A stretch of DNA of 64,000 bases from Bin75 sp965200435 (GTDB lineage: Bacteria; Nitrospirota; Nitrospiria; Nitrospirales; UBA8639): contig OZ241337.1 of the NCBI GenBank assembly GCA_965200435.1, forward strand, positions 2,480,001-2,544,000, written 5' to 3'. The notes below the pieces were generated by a model. That model worked only from the letters and a program-made list of their open reading frames with translations, was not told the DNA's origin and did not search any database. Shown one piece after another: positions 8,814 to 18,059 of the stretch. The position numbers and the translations under genes are program-made. Positions within the stretch are counted from its first letter, which is position 1. Each line of letters opens with the position of its first letter.

Positions 8814-9824
8814 TTACTTCGTGCCAACGACCATGGATTCGGGACCGGCCAGATGTTCGACCCATGTTTCCCGAAAACCGGCTTCTTTCATCCATCCGCA
8901 GCAATCCGCGCCGGTATAGTCAAATCCTCCGGGAAGTTCAATGAGCATATTGAGGCTCATCAGCAACCCGAACGCGTTCTTACGGCGTTCGTCGTCAATG
9001 AGCGATTCGAAGACCAGCAGGACTCCGCCGTGTGGCAGGGCGTCATAGGCTTTTTGGGTCAGCATCTTTTTCTGCTCCAAATTCCAATCGTGCAGGATGT
9101 GCCCCATGACGAGCACGTTGGCCGAAGGGAGGTCATCGGCGAAGAAGTCGCCGGGGAGAAAGCTGAATCGATCACTTAATCCGAATGACGCCACGTATTC
9201 TTCAAAAATGGGGCCGGTGACGGGGAGGTCGAACCCTTGGCCGGTCAGATGCGGATGCGCTTTGCCGATTTCGACAATCAGCCCACCTTGAGCCGAACCG
9301 ATGTCGATGACGGTTTGATACTCCTTCCATGGAAATTTTTGGGCAATGGCTTTGCAGGTGCCCATGCTGATGCCAGTCATCGCCTGCATGAAGCTTGACA
9401 GCTTGGCCGGATCGCCGTAGAGGACTTCAAAGAAGTTTCCCCCGTCTTTTGCTTCGTTTTGAGGCTGGCCGGTTTTTAATCCTTCGGTCAAGGATCCCCA
9501 AAAGCCATACAGCCGGTCATTGGCGATTGCCAGGAATCCGCCAATATACGATGGCTTCGCTTTATCAAGATAAAAGTCCGTCTCCGGTGTGTTGGCATAG
9601 AGCCCGTTCTGCCGGTCCAGCATGCCCAATGCCACCAGCGCATCAAAAAAATCCAAGGCGCTTCGCTCGTGCAGATCCAGTTGCCTTCGCAGCGTTGGGG
9701 CATCCATGGGGCCTTTGGCCAGAACCGTAAATACTTCGAGTTCGACTGCGCTTAATAAGGTCTTGGATCCCCAGAATGCCATGCCCAAGTGCATAATTTT
9801 TTCAGGAGTCAGGGGTTGAGTCAT
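8814..9824 (-). CDS. SAM-dependent O-methyltransferase, plant/BchU family
   Basis: A 336-residue class I methyltransferase. Residues 1-100 form the winged-helix dimerisation domain typical of caffeate/acetylserotonin-type O-methyltransferases (LSAVELEVFTVLA, HERSALDFFDALVALGML). Residues 165-320 form the SAM-binding Rossmann domain with VIDIGSAQGGL as motif I, GFDLP, LPGDFF and GHILHDW. The His in HILHDW is at the position of the catalytic base in this family. The substrate cannot be told from sequence; quinone-like or tetrapyrrole-type methylation are family precedents. It converges toward the tRNA-Leu gene, with its stop 17 bases away. Confidence 0.82.
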   Translation of the reverse strand: MTQPLTPEKIMHLGMAFWGSKTLLSAVELEVFTVLAKGPMDAPTLRRQLDLHERSALDFFDALVALGMLDRQNGLYANTPETDFYLDKAKPSYIGGFLAIANDRLYGFWGSLTEGLKTGQPQNEAKDGGNFFEVLYGDPAKLSSFMQAMTGISMGTCKAIAQKFPWKEYQTVIDIGSAQGGLIVEIGKAHPHLTGQGFDLPVTGPIFEEYVASFGLSDRFSFLPGDFFADDLPSANVLVMGHILHDWNLEQKKMLTQKAYDALPHGGVLLVFESLIDDERRKNAFGLLMSLNMLIELPGGFDYTGADCCGWMKEAGFRETWVEHLAGPESMVVGTK

Positions 9825-10076
9825 GTGTGTGCCTCCGAATGGGATAGAGTGCTGTCCGATGCGTTGGGGTGTTCAAACATGTATGGTGGGGAATTGTCAA
9901 TATTCACGTATTCGTTGACAGCATAAAAAGTGCGCTCCTCGCCTTCTTTGGTTGCAGCGCCATCTCATGACTGAACACAGGCAGGGGTGTGGTTCTGCAA
10001 TGATGGACTAGGGTCTTGCAAACGAGGAGCAAGAAGGATCAAGAATGACTTGGTCGCTCGGTGCGGATGGATGTCG
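9825..10076. other. Intergenic region with a dispersed 35-bp repeat
   Basis: No gene seen. TTGACAGC plus CTCCTCGCCTTCTT near 9914-9951 recurs at 14831-14864. It is followed by a partial GCGCCATCTCATG hairpin arm at 9957-9969. Confidence 0.5.
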
Positions 10077-10224
10077 AGGGAACCTCTGATTTATTGCACT
10101 ATCGGGCGCATGGCGGCGTTGTGTCCTCGCTCAACCCTCGACTCTCCACTTGATAGATCTCGGGTTTCGCTGCGGGACGCCTTGCCCTGCATCCCGCTAC
10201 CACAATAAATCAGAGGTTCCTTAG
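10077..10224. mobile_element. MITE copy 5
   Basis: Same family, in copy 1 orientation; the left flank reads CGAGGGAACC and the right ends TTAG. Interior positions differ from copy 1 in step on both arms (GATTTATTG with CAATAAATC), as expected if the fold is maintained. Confidence 0.85.
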
Positions 10225-10285
10225 GGGAAGGTCGTTGAGTGTCGAATGATTCCGGATTACACTTGCCGGAAGAAAGATTCGGGTC

Positions 10286-11461
10286 ATGACAACTGTTGCT
10301 GATTTCAAGAATATTCTGGAAGGGTTTCGTCCGAAGAATCTGGGCATCTACGTGCACGTTCCCTTTTGTCGAGCACGTTGCCGGTTCTGTGCATTTTATA
10401 TGGAGATGCCCTGGAAGGATCGCATTCAAACCTTCCTGGTTGGGTTGGATCATGAATTGCGTTTGTATGCGCGTGACGTGGGGCTTTGCACGATTCCGGT
10501 TCACACGATCTATTTTGGCGGAGGAACCCCGACCACTTTGACCTCGAAGCAACTCATCGGCATGTTGAATGCCATCCGGCGCTGGTTTGCGATGGAAGAC
10601 GATGCAGAGATTTCTGTAGAAGTTCATCCGGGAACGGTCACTCCCGAGAGTCTTGGCGCACTCCGGCAAGCCGGGTTTACACGGCTGAGTGTGGGCGGAC
10701 AATCATTTGATCAGGACGAACTCCGTGAATTGGGAGGGCGAACCTTTGGGGCAGACGTCAGGCAAGTTGTCGCTTGGGCTCGGTCTGCGGGCTTTACGAA
10801 CATTTCGCTTGACCTGTTGTTTGGCTTTCCCGGTCAGTCGATGGAATCGTGGCAACAGACCTTGGAAGAAGCCTCTGCCCTATCACCCACGCATCTCTCC
10901 TGTTACGCCTATACCTTGGAAGAAGGGTCGCCTTTTTATCGGGAAGTTATGCGGGGAAAAGGCGCAGAGCCTGATCATGAATTTCAGGTCGCCTTGGAAG
11001 AGCGAGCAGTCGAATGTTTGGCTGCCGAGGGATTTGAGCGATATGAAATTTCCAATTATTGCCGGCGTGGCTATGAGTGTCGTCATAATATGCGGTATTG
11101 GCAGGTTCAGGCTTATCTCGGACTGGGTCCGAGTGCGCAATCCTGTTTGGGCCATGTGCGGTTTGGAAGCGTGGCCAATTTGGAAAGGTATGCCGATTCT
11201 CTGAAGAACGGCACGTTGCCGTTGGATGAGATACTGTGTTTATCCCACGACCAGGCGGACCGTGAACGTGTCATATGGGGATTGCGGATGGTGTCCGGTG
11301 TCAGACTGGAGTCCATAAGGAAAGGGCAAAAAACGACCTTGCTCCAAACGATTCGCCGATTGAGAGAGAAAGGATTGTTGCAAATGGATGGTCCAGAACA
11401 GGTGAGATTGACCGGCTTGGGTATCCGTCATGCCGATACTGTAACCGTAGCATTGTTGTGA
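10286..11461 (+). CDS. hemW: Radical SAM coproporphyrinogen III oxidase-like protein (HemW family)
   Basis: A 391-residue radical SAM protein. The iron-sulphur motif CRARCRFC (CxxxCxxC) lies at about residues 29-36, preceded by YVHVPF as in HemW/HemN. The SAM-site motifs FGGGTPT and EVHPGTVT, and RLSVGGQSFD, LDLLFGFPGQ and EISNYCRRGYECRHN, follow in family order. The C-terminal HemN-type domain is present. HemW proteins bind haem and are thought to act in haem trafficking; true HemN adds further motifs that are not obvious here, so I favour HemW over the oxygen-independent oxidase. The ATG follows a purine-rich stretch. The 3' flank holds a truncated MITE. Confidence 0.85.
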   Translation: MTTVADFKNILEGFRPKNLGIYVHVPFCRARCRFCAFYMEMPWKDRIQTFLVGLDHELRLYARDVGLCTIPVHTIYFGGGTPTTLTSKQLIGMLNAIRRWFAMEDDAEISVEVHPGTVTPESLGALRQAGFTRLSVGGQSFDQDELRELGGRTFGADVRQVVAWARSAGFTNISLDLLFGFPGQSMESWQQTLEEASALSPTHLSCYAYTLEEGSPFYREVMRGKGAEPDHEFQVALEERAVECLAAEGFERYEISNYCRRGYECRHNMRYWQVQAYLGLGPSAQSCLGHVRFGSVANLERYADSLKNGTLPLDEILCLSHDQADRERVIWGLRMVSGVRLESIRKGQKTTLLQTIRRLREKGLLQMDGPEQVRLTGLGIRHADTVTVALL

Positions 11462-11529
11462 AACAGCGGGTCGCGACGGTCTTGTGCCTTACTGCTGGCA
11501 TAGCAATAAAAAATGTAGGGGATTATAGA

Positions 11530-11594
11530 GTGGTTGAGCGAGGACCCCACGCCGCCATGCGCCCGATCGTGCACTCAATCAGAGGTTCCCTAAA
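11530..11594. mobile_element. MITE copy 6, truncated to one half
   Basis: Only the right half of the element (from GGTTGAGCGAGGAC to the terminal AATCAGAGGTTCCCTAA) remains, 70 bases after the hemW-like stop. The missing half suggests decay or partial deletion. Confidence 0.8.
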
Positions 11595-11954
11595 GATGGA
11601 ATCTCCAAAATGTTTGTTATACATATTGCACAAAAAGCAGTCAATTTGATGGATGGGTTATGGCTTGTGAATCAAAGAGTTTTATTCACAATTTTATCAA
11701 CATGTAATTAACAAAATTTGTTGACAGAGCACATTCTATTTTAAGCCGCACTTCTGACCTCATAAATTTAATGCATTAGCTTAAATAGGCTTAAAAAAAT
11801 ATTATATTTCAATGGTATTGTATATTGTATAATAAAAAATGTTGCCGGCAAGGTGAATGTGATTCCAGGAAGGTTGAACGATATTCTCGAAGTGTCAATT
11901 GAAATTTTGAGGAAATTATCAACAAGAATGAAATGGTGGTTCATTGCAGGCGAG
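11595..11954. other. Strikingly AT-rich intergenic stretch
   Basis: About 360 bp with A/T runs unlike the flanks. It contains TTGACA at about 11731-11736 and TATAAT at 11828-11833 but no supported gene on either strand. It may be promoter DNA, a nucleoid-protein target or a decayed insertion. Confidence 0.55.
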
Positions 11955-12509
11955 TTACAGAAAATGGTTGCCCGTGCTCCATATGCGTTGGAGTCCTAAG
12001 AGAAGAAGAACAAAGGCCCCGCCAGCAATGGCAAACGTCCCGATCAGCAATCCAATGACAAACAGCCAGTCACCTGAAGTCGCACGGGTTGTCCGTTTGC
12101 TGGTATAACGGCGTAGCAACTGAGCATTTTTTAGATTGCTTCGAAACCAGATTGAAAATAAATCGCCGATGCCTGGGATGGCACCGATCGTGGTATTGAT
12201 ACCCATGTTGAGAGCCATCCGGACGATCACGATTTTGGGGACATCGAGTTTGACGGCGAGGAACAAAATCGTGGAACCGATAATGTTGGCGATCCAGTCA
12301 CCCAGACCGGGGATGAGTCCCAACAAGGCATCCAGGCCGACATGGATCGAAGTCCCGGGGATTTGAACGACCGAATCGAGAATGCGAGCGATGGAATCGG
12401 CAGAATGGCGTAGCGCTTCGCGTTGCCGTTCCCGCTCGTCGTCAAGAACGGGCTCCAGGGGTTGGGGAGATGCAGGGTCGCCGTCCATGGAATCTTGAGA
12501 AAAGAGCAT
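11955..12509 (-). CDS. DUF4112 membrane protein
   Basis: About 185 residues. The core matches DUF4112: SIHVGLDALLGLIPGLGDW near residues 58-76, a hydrophobic segment, then a second GAIPGIGDLFSIWF motif, and a terminal transmembrane helix (LFVIGLLIGTFAIAGGAFVLLLLGL). It is an inner-membrane protein of unknown function. The frame is open to 12959, but the upstream part overlaps the divergent DUF2779 gene antisense and lacks family similarity. I therefore place the start at ATG 12509, with ATG 12488 (MDGDP) as the alternative; neither has a good ribosome site. It is transcribed divergently from the DUF2779 gene. Confidence 0.75.
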   Translation of the reverse strand: MLFSQDSMDGDPASPQPLEPVLDDERERQREALRHSADSIARILDSVVQIPGTSIHVGLDALLGLIPGLGDWIANIIGSTILFLAVKLDVPKIVIVRMALNMGINTTIGAIPGIGDLFSIWFRSNLKNAQLLRRYTSKRTTRATSGDWLFVIGLLIGTFAIAGGAFVLLLLGLQRIWSTGNHFL

Positions 12510-12620
12510 ACGTCGAAGCGATTGTTTGAACAAAGCAGGCTTTTTGTCAAGACCCGGAAGGAGCCAGGCCAGCTTGCTGTACACCAAGCCCGAAGAGCCG
12601 CCCTCGCAGCACGTTCGTCC

Positions 12621-14108
12621 ATGACAAGTCCTCGTGACCCCACACGTCTTTCCAAGTCCAGGTTTCTTTCCGGCCTGCAATGTCATAAACGGTTGTATTT
12701 GGAGATTCATGCTCCTCAGTTGGCTGCCGATATGGATGACCGGCGCGAATTGATGCTGGATATGGGTAAAGAAATTCATGAAATCGCCTACCGGTGTTTT
12801 CCCTGTGGCACGTTGGTTGCCGAGGATCATCGACATGGAGCCGCCGCCTTGGAAAAGACGGCTGCGCTGATGGCTGATCCGAATGTGCCCGCTGTTTTTG
12901 AAGGAGCTTTTCAATTTGAAGGGACGTTCGTTCGGGTGGATGTGCTCGAACGATTTCACGATGCCTGGAGGCTGATTGAAGTCAAAGCCGCCTCACGTGT
13001 GAAATCCGTGCATCTTGATGACTTGGCGGTGCAGACCTACGTGCTCCGGGGAAACGGTCTCGATCCGGCAGGGATTTTTTTGATGCACGTGAACCGACAG
13101 TATTCCTATCCCGGCGGGAACATGGATCTCCAACGATTATTTGAGCTCGAAGATCTCACCGAGGCCATTTTTGAAAAGCTGCCTGATGTGGCCTCGGGCC
13201 TGGATGCCATGCGTTCGATGCTCGGTCAAAGCCGGGCTCCCGCGGTCGAGCCGGATCACCATTGTCACGCTCCCTATGAATGTCCGTTTTGGTCGCATTG
13301 TACAGCTTCCAAACCGGCACGGTGGATCCATTATCTGTCCGGTCGTAAAGACTTTGTGCGTCGCTTGCGTCAACAGGGAGTCGAGACCATCGACGAGATT
13401 CCGCCTCAGGTTTCTTTGACCCCGTTGCAACAACGTATGCGGGAGAACGTGGAATGGATTTCACCGGGGCTCGCGGAGGTCCTTGACTCGGTCAGGTACC
13501 CGGTCCATCATCTGGATTTCGAGACGGTGATGCCTGCCGTTCCCCTGTATGCCCACACCCGTCCCTATCAGCCTATCCCGATTCAGTGGTCAAACCATAC
13601 GGAGGCAAAAGATGGGTCTTTGCAGCATACTGCCTATCTGTGTACTGAACAGAAAGATCCGCGCGAGGAAATCGCGATGAGCCTGTTGGAGTCCGTCGGT
13701 GAAGAAGGCAGTATCTGCGTGTACTCCGAGTATGAACATTACATCGTGAGGGAATTGGCCGAAGCCGTGCCGAGCCTGCGGAAGGACTTGCTTCGAGTCG
13801 GGAAGCGTCTCTGGGATCTCCTGGCGGTGCTGCAAAGCCATTATTACCATCCGGATTTTCAGGGATCGTTTTCGATCAAATCCGTGCTGCCGGCCCTCGT
13901 GCCGTCACTGGATTATAGGGACCTGGAAATCAAGGATGGCGCGACGGCGTCGTCAACGTATCACCGGATGATGTTTGCCGTGACCGATTGGGTCGAGCGT
14001 CAACGTCTGGCATCGGCGCTTCATGTCTATTGTGAGCAGGATACGTTAGGTATGGTGGAACTCCGGCGCGTCCTGGCCCAAAAAGTGAAAGCGGCAGCCC
14101 TGTCGTAG
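12621..14108 (+). CDS. DUF2779 protein with Cas4-like nuclease fold
   Basis: About 495 residues. The N-terminal part begins LSKSRFLSGLQCHKRLYLEI, the typical opening of PD-(D/E)xK proteins of the Cas4/DUF2800-like group. It is followed by an EGAFQFEGTFVRVDVLER strand pair and LIEVKAASRVK, with the E-x-K catalytic pattern. A Cys cluster (HCHAPYECPFWSHC) near residues 215-230 matches the C-terminal iron-sulphur ligands seen in Cas4/AddB-type nucleases. The C-terminal half has the DUF2779 signature YPVHHLDFETVMPA and a DEDD-like end (HVYCEQDTLGMVELRRVL). A nuclease role is inferred. No cas genes or CRISPR array are visible nearby. The start is the ATG just before the conserved opening; the frame is open further upstream. 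Confidence 0.78.
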   Translation: MTSPRDPTRLSKSRFLSGLQCHKRLYLEIHAPQLAADMDDRRELMLDMGKEIHEIAYRCFPCGTLVAEDHRHGAAALEKTAALMADPNVPAVFEGAFQFEGTFVRVDVLERFHDAWRLIEVKAASRVKSVHLDDLAVQTYVLRGNGLDPAGIFLMHVNRQYSYPGGNMDLQRLFELEDLTEAIFEKLPDVASGLDAMRSMLGQSRAPAVEPDHHCHAPYECPFWSHCTASKPARWIHYLSGRKDFVRRLRQQGVETIDEIPPQVSLTPLQQRMRENVEWISPGLAEVLDSVRYPVHHLDFETVMPAVPLYAHTRPYQPIPIQWSNHTEAKDGSLQHTAYLCTEQKDPREEIAMSLLESVGEEGSICVYSEYEHYIVRELAEAVPSLRKDLLRVGKRLWDLLAVLQSHYYHPDFQGSFSIKSVLPALVPSLDYRDLEIKDGATASSTYHRMMFAVTDWVERQRLASALHVYCEQDTLGMVELRRVLAQKVKAAALS

Positions 14109-14345
14109 GCCGGAGATCAGCCATTGTCCGATTTCGCATACAGATGGCTCGGCTACACAAACGAAGGCGACGGGCAAAGGAGAGGGCAACGTGCGGTTGG
14201 CAATTCTGCCATTGACCCGAGTATGTCGCCTTGTTAGAATCTTCCAACGTATCGTGTTCTTGGCATGCTCGATTCTTGAACTGTTTGTCCCTGCCTCACC
14301 CGGAGCATGTCTTCCTTCATCAAACACGAATAAAACGGTTTCAAG

Positions 14346-14813
14346 ATGAGGATCTTAGTATTGCATGGGCCCAATCTTAACATGCTCGGTCTACGCGAGC
14401 AGGAGACGTACGGAGATCAGACGCTTCAATCCATCAATGATCGGCTGATGGAACTGGCGGAGACTGAAGGCGTGGCCCTTGAGGCCAAACACTCGAACAG
14501 CGAGGGCGAACTGGTATCGTGGATTCAGGAAGCTCGAGGCCGATTCGATGCGATCGTGATTAATCCGGCGGCCTATACGCATACCAGCGTTGCCTTGCGA
14601 GATGCCATATTGAGTGTCACGTTGCCAACGGTTGAAGTGCATTTGTCGAATATTCACCAACGTGAAGAATTTCGCCAGCGTTCCTACCTGGCCGGGGTGG
14701 CCATCGGTCAAATCAGTGGGTTTGGGGCATTGAGTTATGAACTCGGGGTTCAGGCGGTCATTGATCACGTCCAGAAAACCCGGGACAAGCAGGTCAGCAG
14801 GCCGGGATTATAA
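14346..14813 (+). CDS. aroQ: Type II 3-dehydroquinate dehydratase
   Basis: Converts 3-dehydroquinate to 3-dehydroshikimate in the shikimate pathway. The 155-residue protein has the type II landmarks: LHGPNLNMLGLREQETYG at the N-terminus (with the catalytic Tyr and active-site loop Arg), SNSEGELV, INPAAYTHTSVALRDA, and EVHLSNIHQREEFR with the catalytic His. Length is normal. It stands at the head of the aroQ-efp-accB-accC order seen in many bacteria, separated from efp by about 220 bp containing dispersed repeats. Confidence 0.95.
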   Translation: MRILVLHGPNLNMLGLREQETYGDQTLQSINDRLMELAETEGVALEAKHSNSEGELVSWIQEARGRFDAIVINPAAYTHTSVALRDAILSVTLPTVEVHLSNIHQREEFRQRSYLAGVAIGQISGFGALSYELGVQAVIDHVQKTRDKQVSRPGL

Positions 14814-15033
14814 ATGTTGCCTCATGTGTTGACAGCGTGAACGGTTCCCTCCTCGCCTTCTTATGGGACTTCTTTTCTCCTGCTGTCATCCCCGATCCCC
14901 AATGACCAATGTCGGGGATGACCGCAAGAGAAGATGTCGGGAATGACGGCAGGAGGCGATGACAGGTGTCAACGAATGACGGAACATAGACAGGAATGAC
15001 AGTAGGACAAAGTAGAGAAAGGATACGTGAATC
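14814..15033. repeat. Intergenic dispersed repeats
   Basis: Contains the second copy of the TTGACAGC...CTCCTCGCCTTCTT repeat (14831-14864), a CATCCCCGA/TCGGGGATG hairpin at about 14887-14920, and TGTCAACGAATGACGGAACAT near 14967-14987, which recurs in changed form at 34248-34270. No gene is evident. Confidence 0.6.
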
Positions 15034-15597
15034 GTGATTTCAACCGCAGAATTTCGAAATGGCGCCCGGATGGAGTTGGAGGGGACGCCGTATGCTATCG
15101 TCGAATTTCAACACGTGAAACCTGGCAAAGGCGGTGCGTTTGTTCGGACCAGATTGAGGAATTTGAAAACCGGTCAGGTTCTGGAAAAGACGTTCCGGTC
15201 AGGTGAAAAGTTTGATGAACCGGATTTGGAGGAATGCGCAATGCAATTCCTCTATTCGACCGGTGACGCGTACACGTTTATGGATACCGCGTCCTATGAG
15301 CAGTATACCTATCAAAAAAATCAACTCGGAGATGACACGGATCTTCTCAAAGAAAACACGACGGTGGAGGTCTTGCTGTATGAAGGCAGTCCCATCTCCA
15401 TGCTCTTGCCGATCTTTATGGAATTGGAGGTCGTAGAGACCGATCCTGGCATTCGCGGAGATACCGCCTCGGGAGGGACGAAACCGGCGACGGTGGAGAC
15501 GGGGGCGACCATTAAGGTGCCGTTATATCTGGAGACCGGTGAGGTGATTAAAGTCGATACTCGGACAAGGGAATACGTCGAACGCGTCCGGGCGTAA
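15034..15597 (+). CDS. efp: Translation elongation factor P
   Basis: EF-P relieves ribosome stalling at polyproline. The 187-residue protein has the KOW-like N-terminal domain with FQHVKPGKGGAFVRTRLRNL, where the Lys in PGKGGAF is the usual modified residue. Two OB domains follow, with GDTASGGTKPATVETGATIKVPLY as the C-terminal signature. Length is typical. The ATG/GTG region reads GTGATTTCAACC with the start at ATG 15034. The next gene, accB, begins three bases after its stop, so the two are almost certainly co-transcribed. The long polyproline-free but proline-containing surface protein in this window is one plausible beneficiary, though this is inference. Confidence 0.95.
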   Translation: MISTAEFRNGARMELEGTPYAIVEFQHVKPGKGGAFVRTRLRNLKTGQVLEKTFRSGEKFDEPDLEECAMQFLYSTGDAYTFMDTASYEQYTYQKNQLGDDTDLLKENTTVEVLLYEGSPISMLLPIFMELEVVETDPGIRGDTASGGTKPATVETGATIKVPLYLETGEVIKVDTRTREYVERVRA

Positions 15598-15600
15598 GGC

Positions 15601-16041
15601 ATGAACAGAGAACAACGCAAAGAAATTCAAGAGCTGGCTGAAATTCTGGATGGACAGAATTTGAACGAGATTGAGGTCCAGCGAGGCGATTTGCGTATCA
15701 GGATACGACGTGAAACCACTGTCTCGGGGAAAGAGCCCTCTTCCGCCGATTCGGCTCCGGCACCTGACGCGCTTGCACATGCTGCGGAAGGGGAGTCCTT
15801 AGTCACGGTCACCTCACCCGTTGTTGGGACATTCTATCGTTCCTCGTCGCCTGATGCCGAGCCGTATGTGGAAGAAGGGGACTCGGTGAGCAGGGGACAA
15901 GTCCTGTGCATCGTCGAAGCCATGAAACTGATGAACGAAATCGAATCCGAAGTCGAAGGCCGGGTTGTTAAAGTTCTGGTCGCGAATGAGGCCGGCGTGG
16001 AATATGGACAACCCTTGTTTGTCATCGAGCCGCTTCCGTAA
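15601..16041 (+). CDS. accB: Biotin carboxyl carrier protein of acetyl-CoA carboxylase
   Basis: A 146-residue carrier subunit of acetyl-CoA carboxylase. The N-terminal part (IQELAEILDGQNLNEIEVQ) matches bacterial AccB. It is followed by an Ala/Pro/Ser linker around residues 45-62 and a biotinyl domain with SPVVGTFYRSSSPDAEPYV and the biotinylation motif EAMKLMNEI, whose Lys is the biotin attachment site. It is tightly linked to efp upstream (3-base gap) and to accC downstream (27-base gap). The bioD gene for biotin synthesis lies 2 kb downstream on the other strand. Confidence 0.96.
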   Translation: MNREQRKEIQELAEILDGQNLNEIEVQRGDLRIRIRRETTVSGKEPSSADSAPAPDALAHAAEGESLVTVTSPVVGTFYRSSSPDAEPYVEEGDSVSRGQVLCIVEAMKLMNEIESEVEGRVVKVLVANEAGVEYGQPLFVIEPLP

Positions 16042-16068
16042 ATCCCGTTCGCTTCCTGAAGGACATCC

Positions 16069-17418
16069 GTGTTCAAAAAAATCCTGATAGCGAATCGTGG
16101 AGAAATCGCCCTCCGAATTATCCGTGCCTGTCGAGAGCTTGGGATTAAGACGGTCGCCGTCTTCTCTCAGGTTGATGCCCGTTCCCTGTATGTCCGTCAC
16201 GCGGACGAGTCCGTCTGTATCGGACCGGCCGACAGTGGGTTCAGTTACTTGAACATTCCCAACGTCTTGAGCGCGGCGGAGATCACCGGGGCGGATGCTA
16301 TCCATCCCGGCTATGGGTTTCTGGCCGAAAATGCGCATTTTGCCGAGGTCTGCGAATCCATCGGTATCACGTTTATCGGACCCACCTCTGAGCATATCGC
16401 CCTGCTAGGCGACAAGGCCAAGGCTCGAGACATCATGCTCCGGCAAGGGGTTCCCGTCATGCCTGGCAGTGAAGGTGAACTGCGCAACCTTGATCATGCT
16501 GTGCAGGTCGCGGAAGACCTCGGCTACCCCGTGATGGTGAAAGCTTCGGCCGGAGGAGGCGGACGAGGGCTGCGGGTCGTCAGTCGTGAGGCGGAGTTGG
16601 GGAAGGCCATTTTATCGGCCCAGATTGAAGCGCGGACGGGGTTTGCCCACGACGGCGTCTATCTTGAGAAATATTTTCCGGAACCACGGCACGTCGAAAT
16701 TCAGGTATTGGCCGATGAATACGGGCACGCGATTCATTTGGGAGAGCGGGACTGCTCAATTCAGCGCCGCTATCAGAAGTTGGTGGAGGAATCCCCGTCG
16801 CCCGTCGTGGACGACTCGTTGAGACAGGAGATGGGAAAGGCTGCCCTCAAGGTGGTCAAAGCGGTACGCTATCGGAACGCGGGAACCGTGGAATTTTTAC
16901 TTGATCAGAATCAAAAGTTTTATTTCATGGAAGTCAACACTCGGATTCAGGTCGAACATCCGGTCACCGAAATGGTCACCGGCATTGATCTGGTCAAGGA
17001 ACAGATTCGGGTGGCTGCTGGGCTGCCGTTACGATTTCGACAGAAGGACGTTCAATGGCATGGTCACAGTATCGAATGTCGAATCAATGCCGAATGCCCG
17101 GAGACCTTCGTCCCGAGTCCCGGGGTCGTCTCACGAATGCACGTTCCCGGAGGTGCGGGCATTCGAGTGGATACCGCCTTGGAAGCGATGGGCCACGTTC
17201 ATCCTCAGTACGATTCGCTGATCGCCAAGGTGATTGCGCACGGCCAGGATCGTGCGAACGCTCTGGCCCGGGTCTTGCGAGCACTCGATGAGTTTACCGT
17301 GGAAGGGATCAAAACGACGATCCCGTTACAACGCCTCATTCTGCGTGATCCCGATTTTCAAAAAGGCAGAGTATCCACGAATTTTCTGGACCGGTTGTTA
17401 GCCGGCCGTACGCTATAG
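16069..17418 (+). CDS. accC: Acetyl-CoA carboxylase biotin carboxylase subunit
   Basis: ATP-dependent carboxylation of biotin on AccB. The 449-residue protein has the standard order: biotin-carboxylase N domain (FKKILIANRGEIALRIIRAC), ATP-grasp with the glycine-rich KASAGGGGRG, RHVEIQVLADE and MEVNTRIQVEHPVTEMVTG, then the C-terminal domain ECRINAE. Start is GTG 16069, placing the conserved FKKILIANRGE at residue 2. It follows accB and is followed by thiE after two bases, so it lies in one transcription unit. Confidence 0.96.
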   Translation: MFKKILIANRGEIALRIIRACRELGIKTVAVFSQVDARSLYVRHADESVCIGPADSGFSYLNIPNVLSAAEITGADAIHPGYGFLAENAHFAEVCESIGITFIGPTSEHIALLGDKAKARDIMLRQGVPVMPGSEGELRNLDHAVQVAEDLGYPVMVKASAGGGGRGLRVVSREAELGKAILSAQIEARTGFAHDGVYLEKYFPEPRHVEIQVLADEYGHAIHLGERDCSIQRRYQKLVEESPSPVVDDSLRQEMGKAALKVVKAVRYRNAGTVEFLLDQNQKFYFMEVNTRIQVEHPVTEMVTGIDLVKEQIRVAAGLPLRFRQKDVQWHGHSIECRINAECPETFVPSPGVVSRMHVPGGAGIRVDTALEAMGHVHPQYDSLIAKVIAHGQDRANALARVLRALDEFTVEGIKTTIPLQRLILRDPDFQKGRVSTNFLDRLLAGRTL

Positions 17419-17420
17419 CG

Positions 17421-18059
17421 TTGGCTCCCGTGTCACCGTCTTCCCTGTCCGGCGTGTATCTGCTGTTGGATGAGCAGTGGGCGTCCAGGCATCATCTGCC
17501 GTCCGTTCTGGAACGGGCAGCCGGATGCGGTATCCGGTTGTTTCAGTATCGAAACAAGACCGGATCTCCGCGAGAGATGTTTGACAAAGCCGGGGAATTG
17601 CGAGAAGTTGCCGCTCGGTTGGGTGCCGTGTTCATCGTGAATGACCGGTGCGACATCGCGCTGGCGGTAGAGGCGGATGGGGTACACTTGGGTCAAGAAG
17701 ATTTGCCTTTGGATCTGGCGAGAAAAATCATGGGACGCCATAAGCTCATCGGCATTTCCACCCACCGACCCGAAGAGGTAACGCAAGCGACCCGAGAGGG
17801 CGCGGACTATATCGGATACGGCCCTCTCTTTCCTAGCCAGACCAAGACAGATCACGTGGCGACCGTGGGGCTTGCCGGATTATGGGCCATTCGTGCTCTG
17901 ACCCCGTTGCCGGTGTTCGCGATCGGAGGGATTACCTTGAATGCCCTTGGGGAGATTGTCCGCTCCGGCGCGAATGGCGTTGCCGTCGCCTCAGCCGTGC
18001 TCGATGCCTCATCCGTCGAGCAGACGATTCGTGATTTTGTCAGTCACTTTCCCGCATGA
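17421..18059 (+). CDS. thiE: Thiamine-phosphate synthase
   Basis: Joins HMP-pyrophosphate and thiazole phosphate to give thiamine phosphate. The 212-residue TIM-barrel has FQYRNKTG with the phosphate-binding Lys, VNDRCDIALAVEADGVHLGQEDL, IGISTHRPEE, GADYIGYGPLFPSQTK and a C-terminal FAIGGI. Start is TTG 17421, two bases after accC; GTG 17430 is an alternative. Its 3' end overlaps the convergent bioD gene by 20 bases. No TPP riboswitch is expected at this operon-internal position and none is seen. Confidence 0.93.
   Translation: MAPVSPSSLSGVYLLLDEQWASRHHLPSVLERAAGCGIRLFQYRNKTGSPREMFDKAGELREVAARLGAVFIVNDRCDIALAVEADGVHLGQEDLPLDLARKIMGRHKLIGISTHRPEEVTQATREGADYIGYGPLFPSQTKTDHVATVGLAGLWAIRALTPLPVFAIGGITLNALGEIVRSGANGVAVASAVLDASSVEQTIRDFVSHFPA

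Noticed and set aside
11928..11999. A 23-residue frame on the plus strand
   Set aside because: It overlaps the DUF4112 stop region and has no well-placed ribosome site.
17350..17430. TPP riboswitch before thiE
   Set aside because: thiE starts two bases after accC; no leader space or conserved fold is present.
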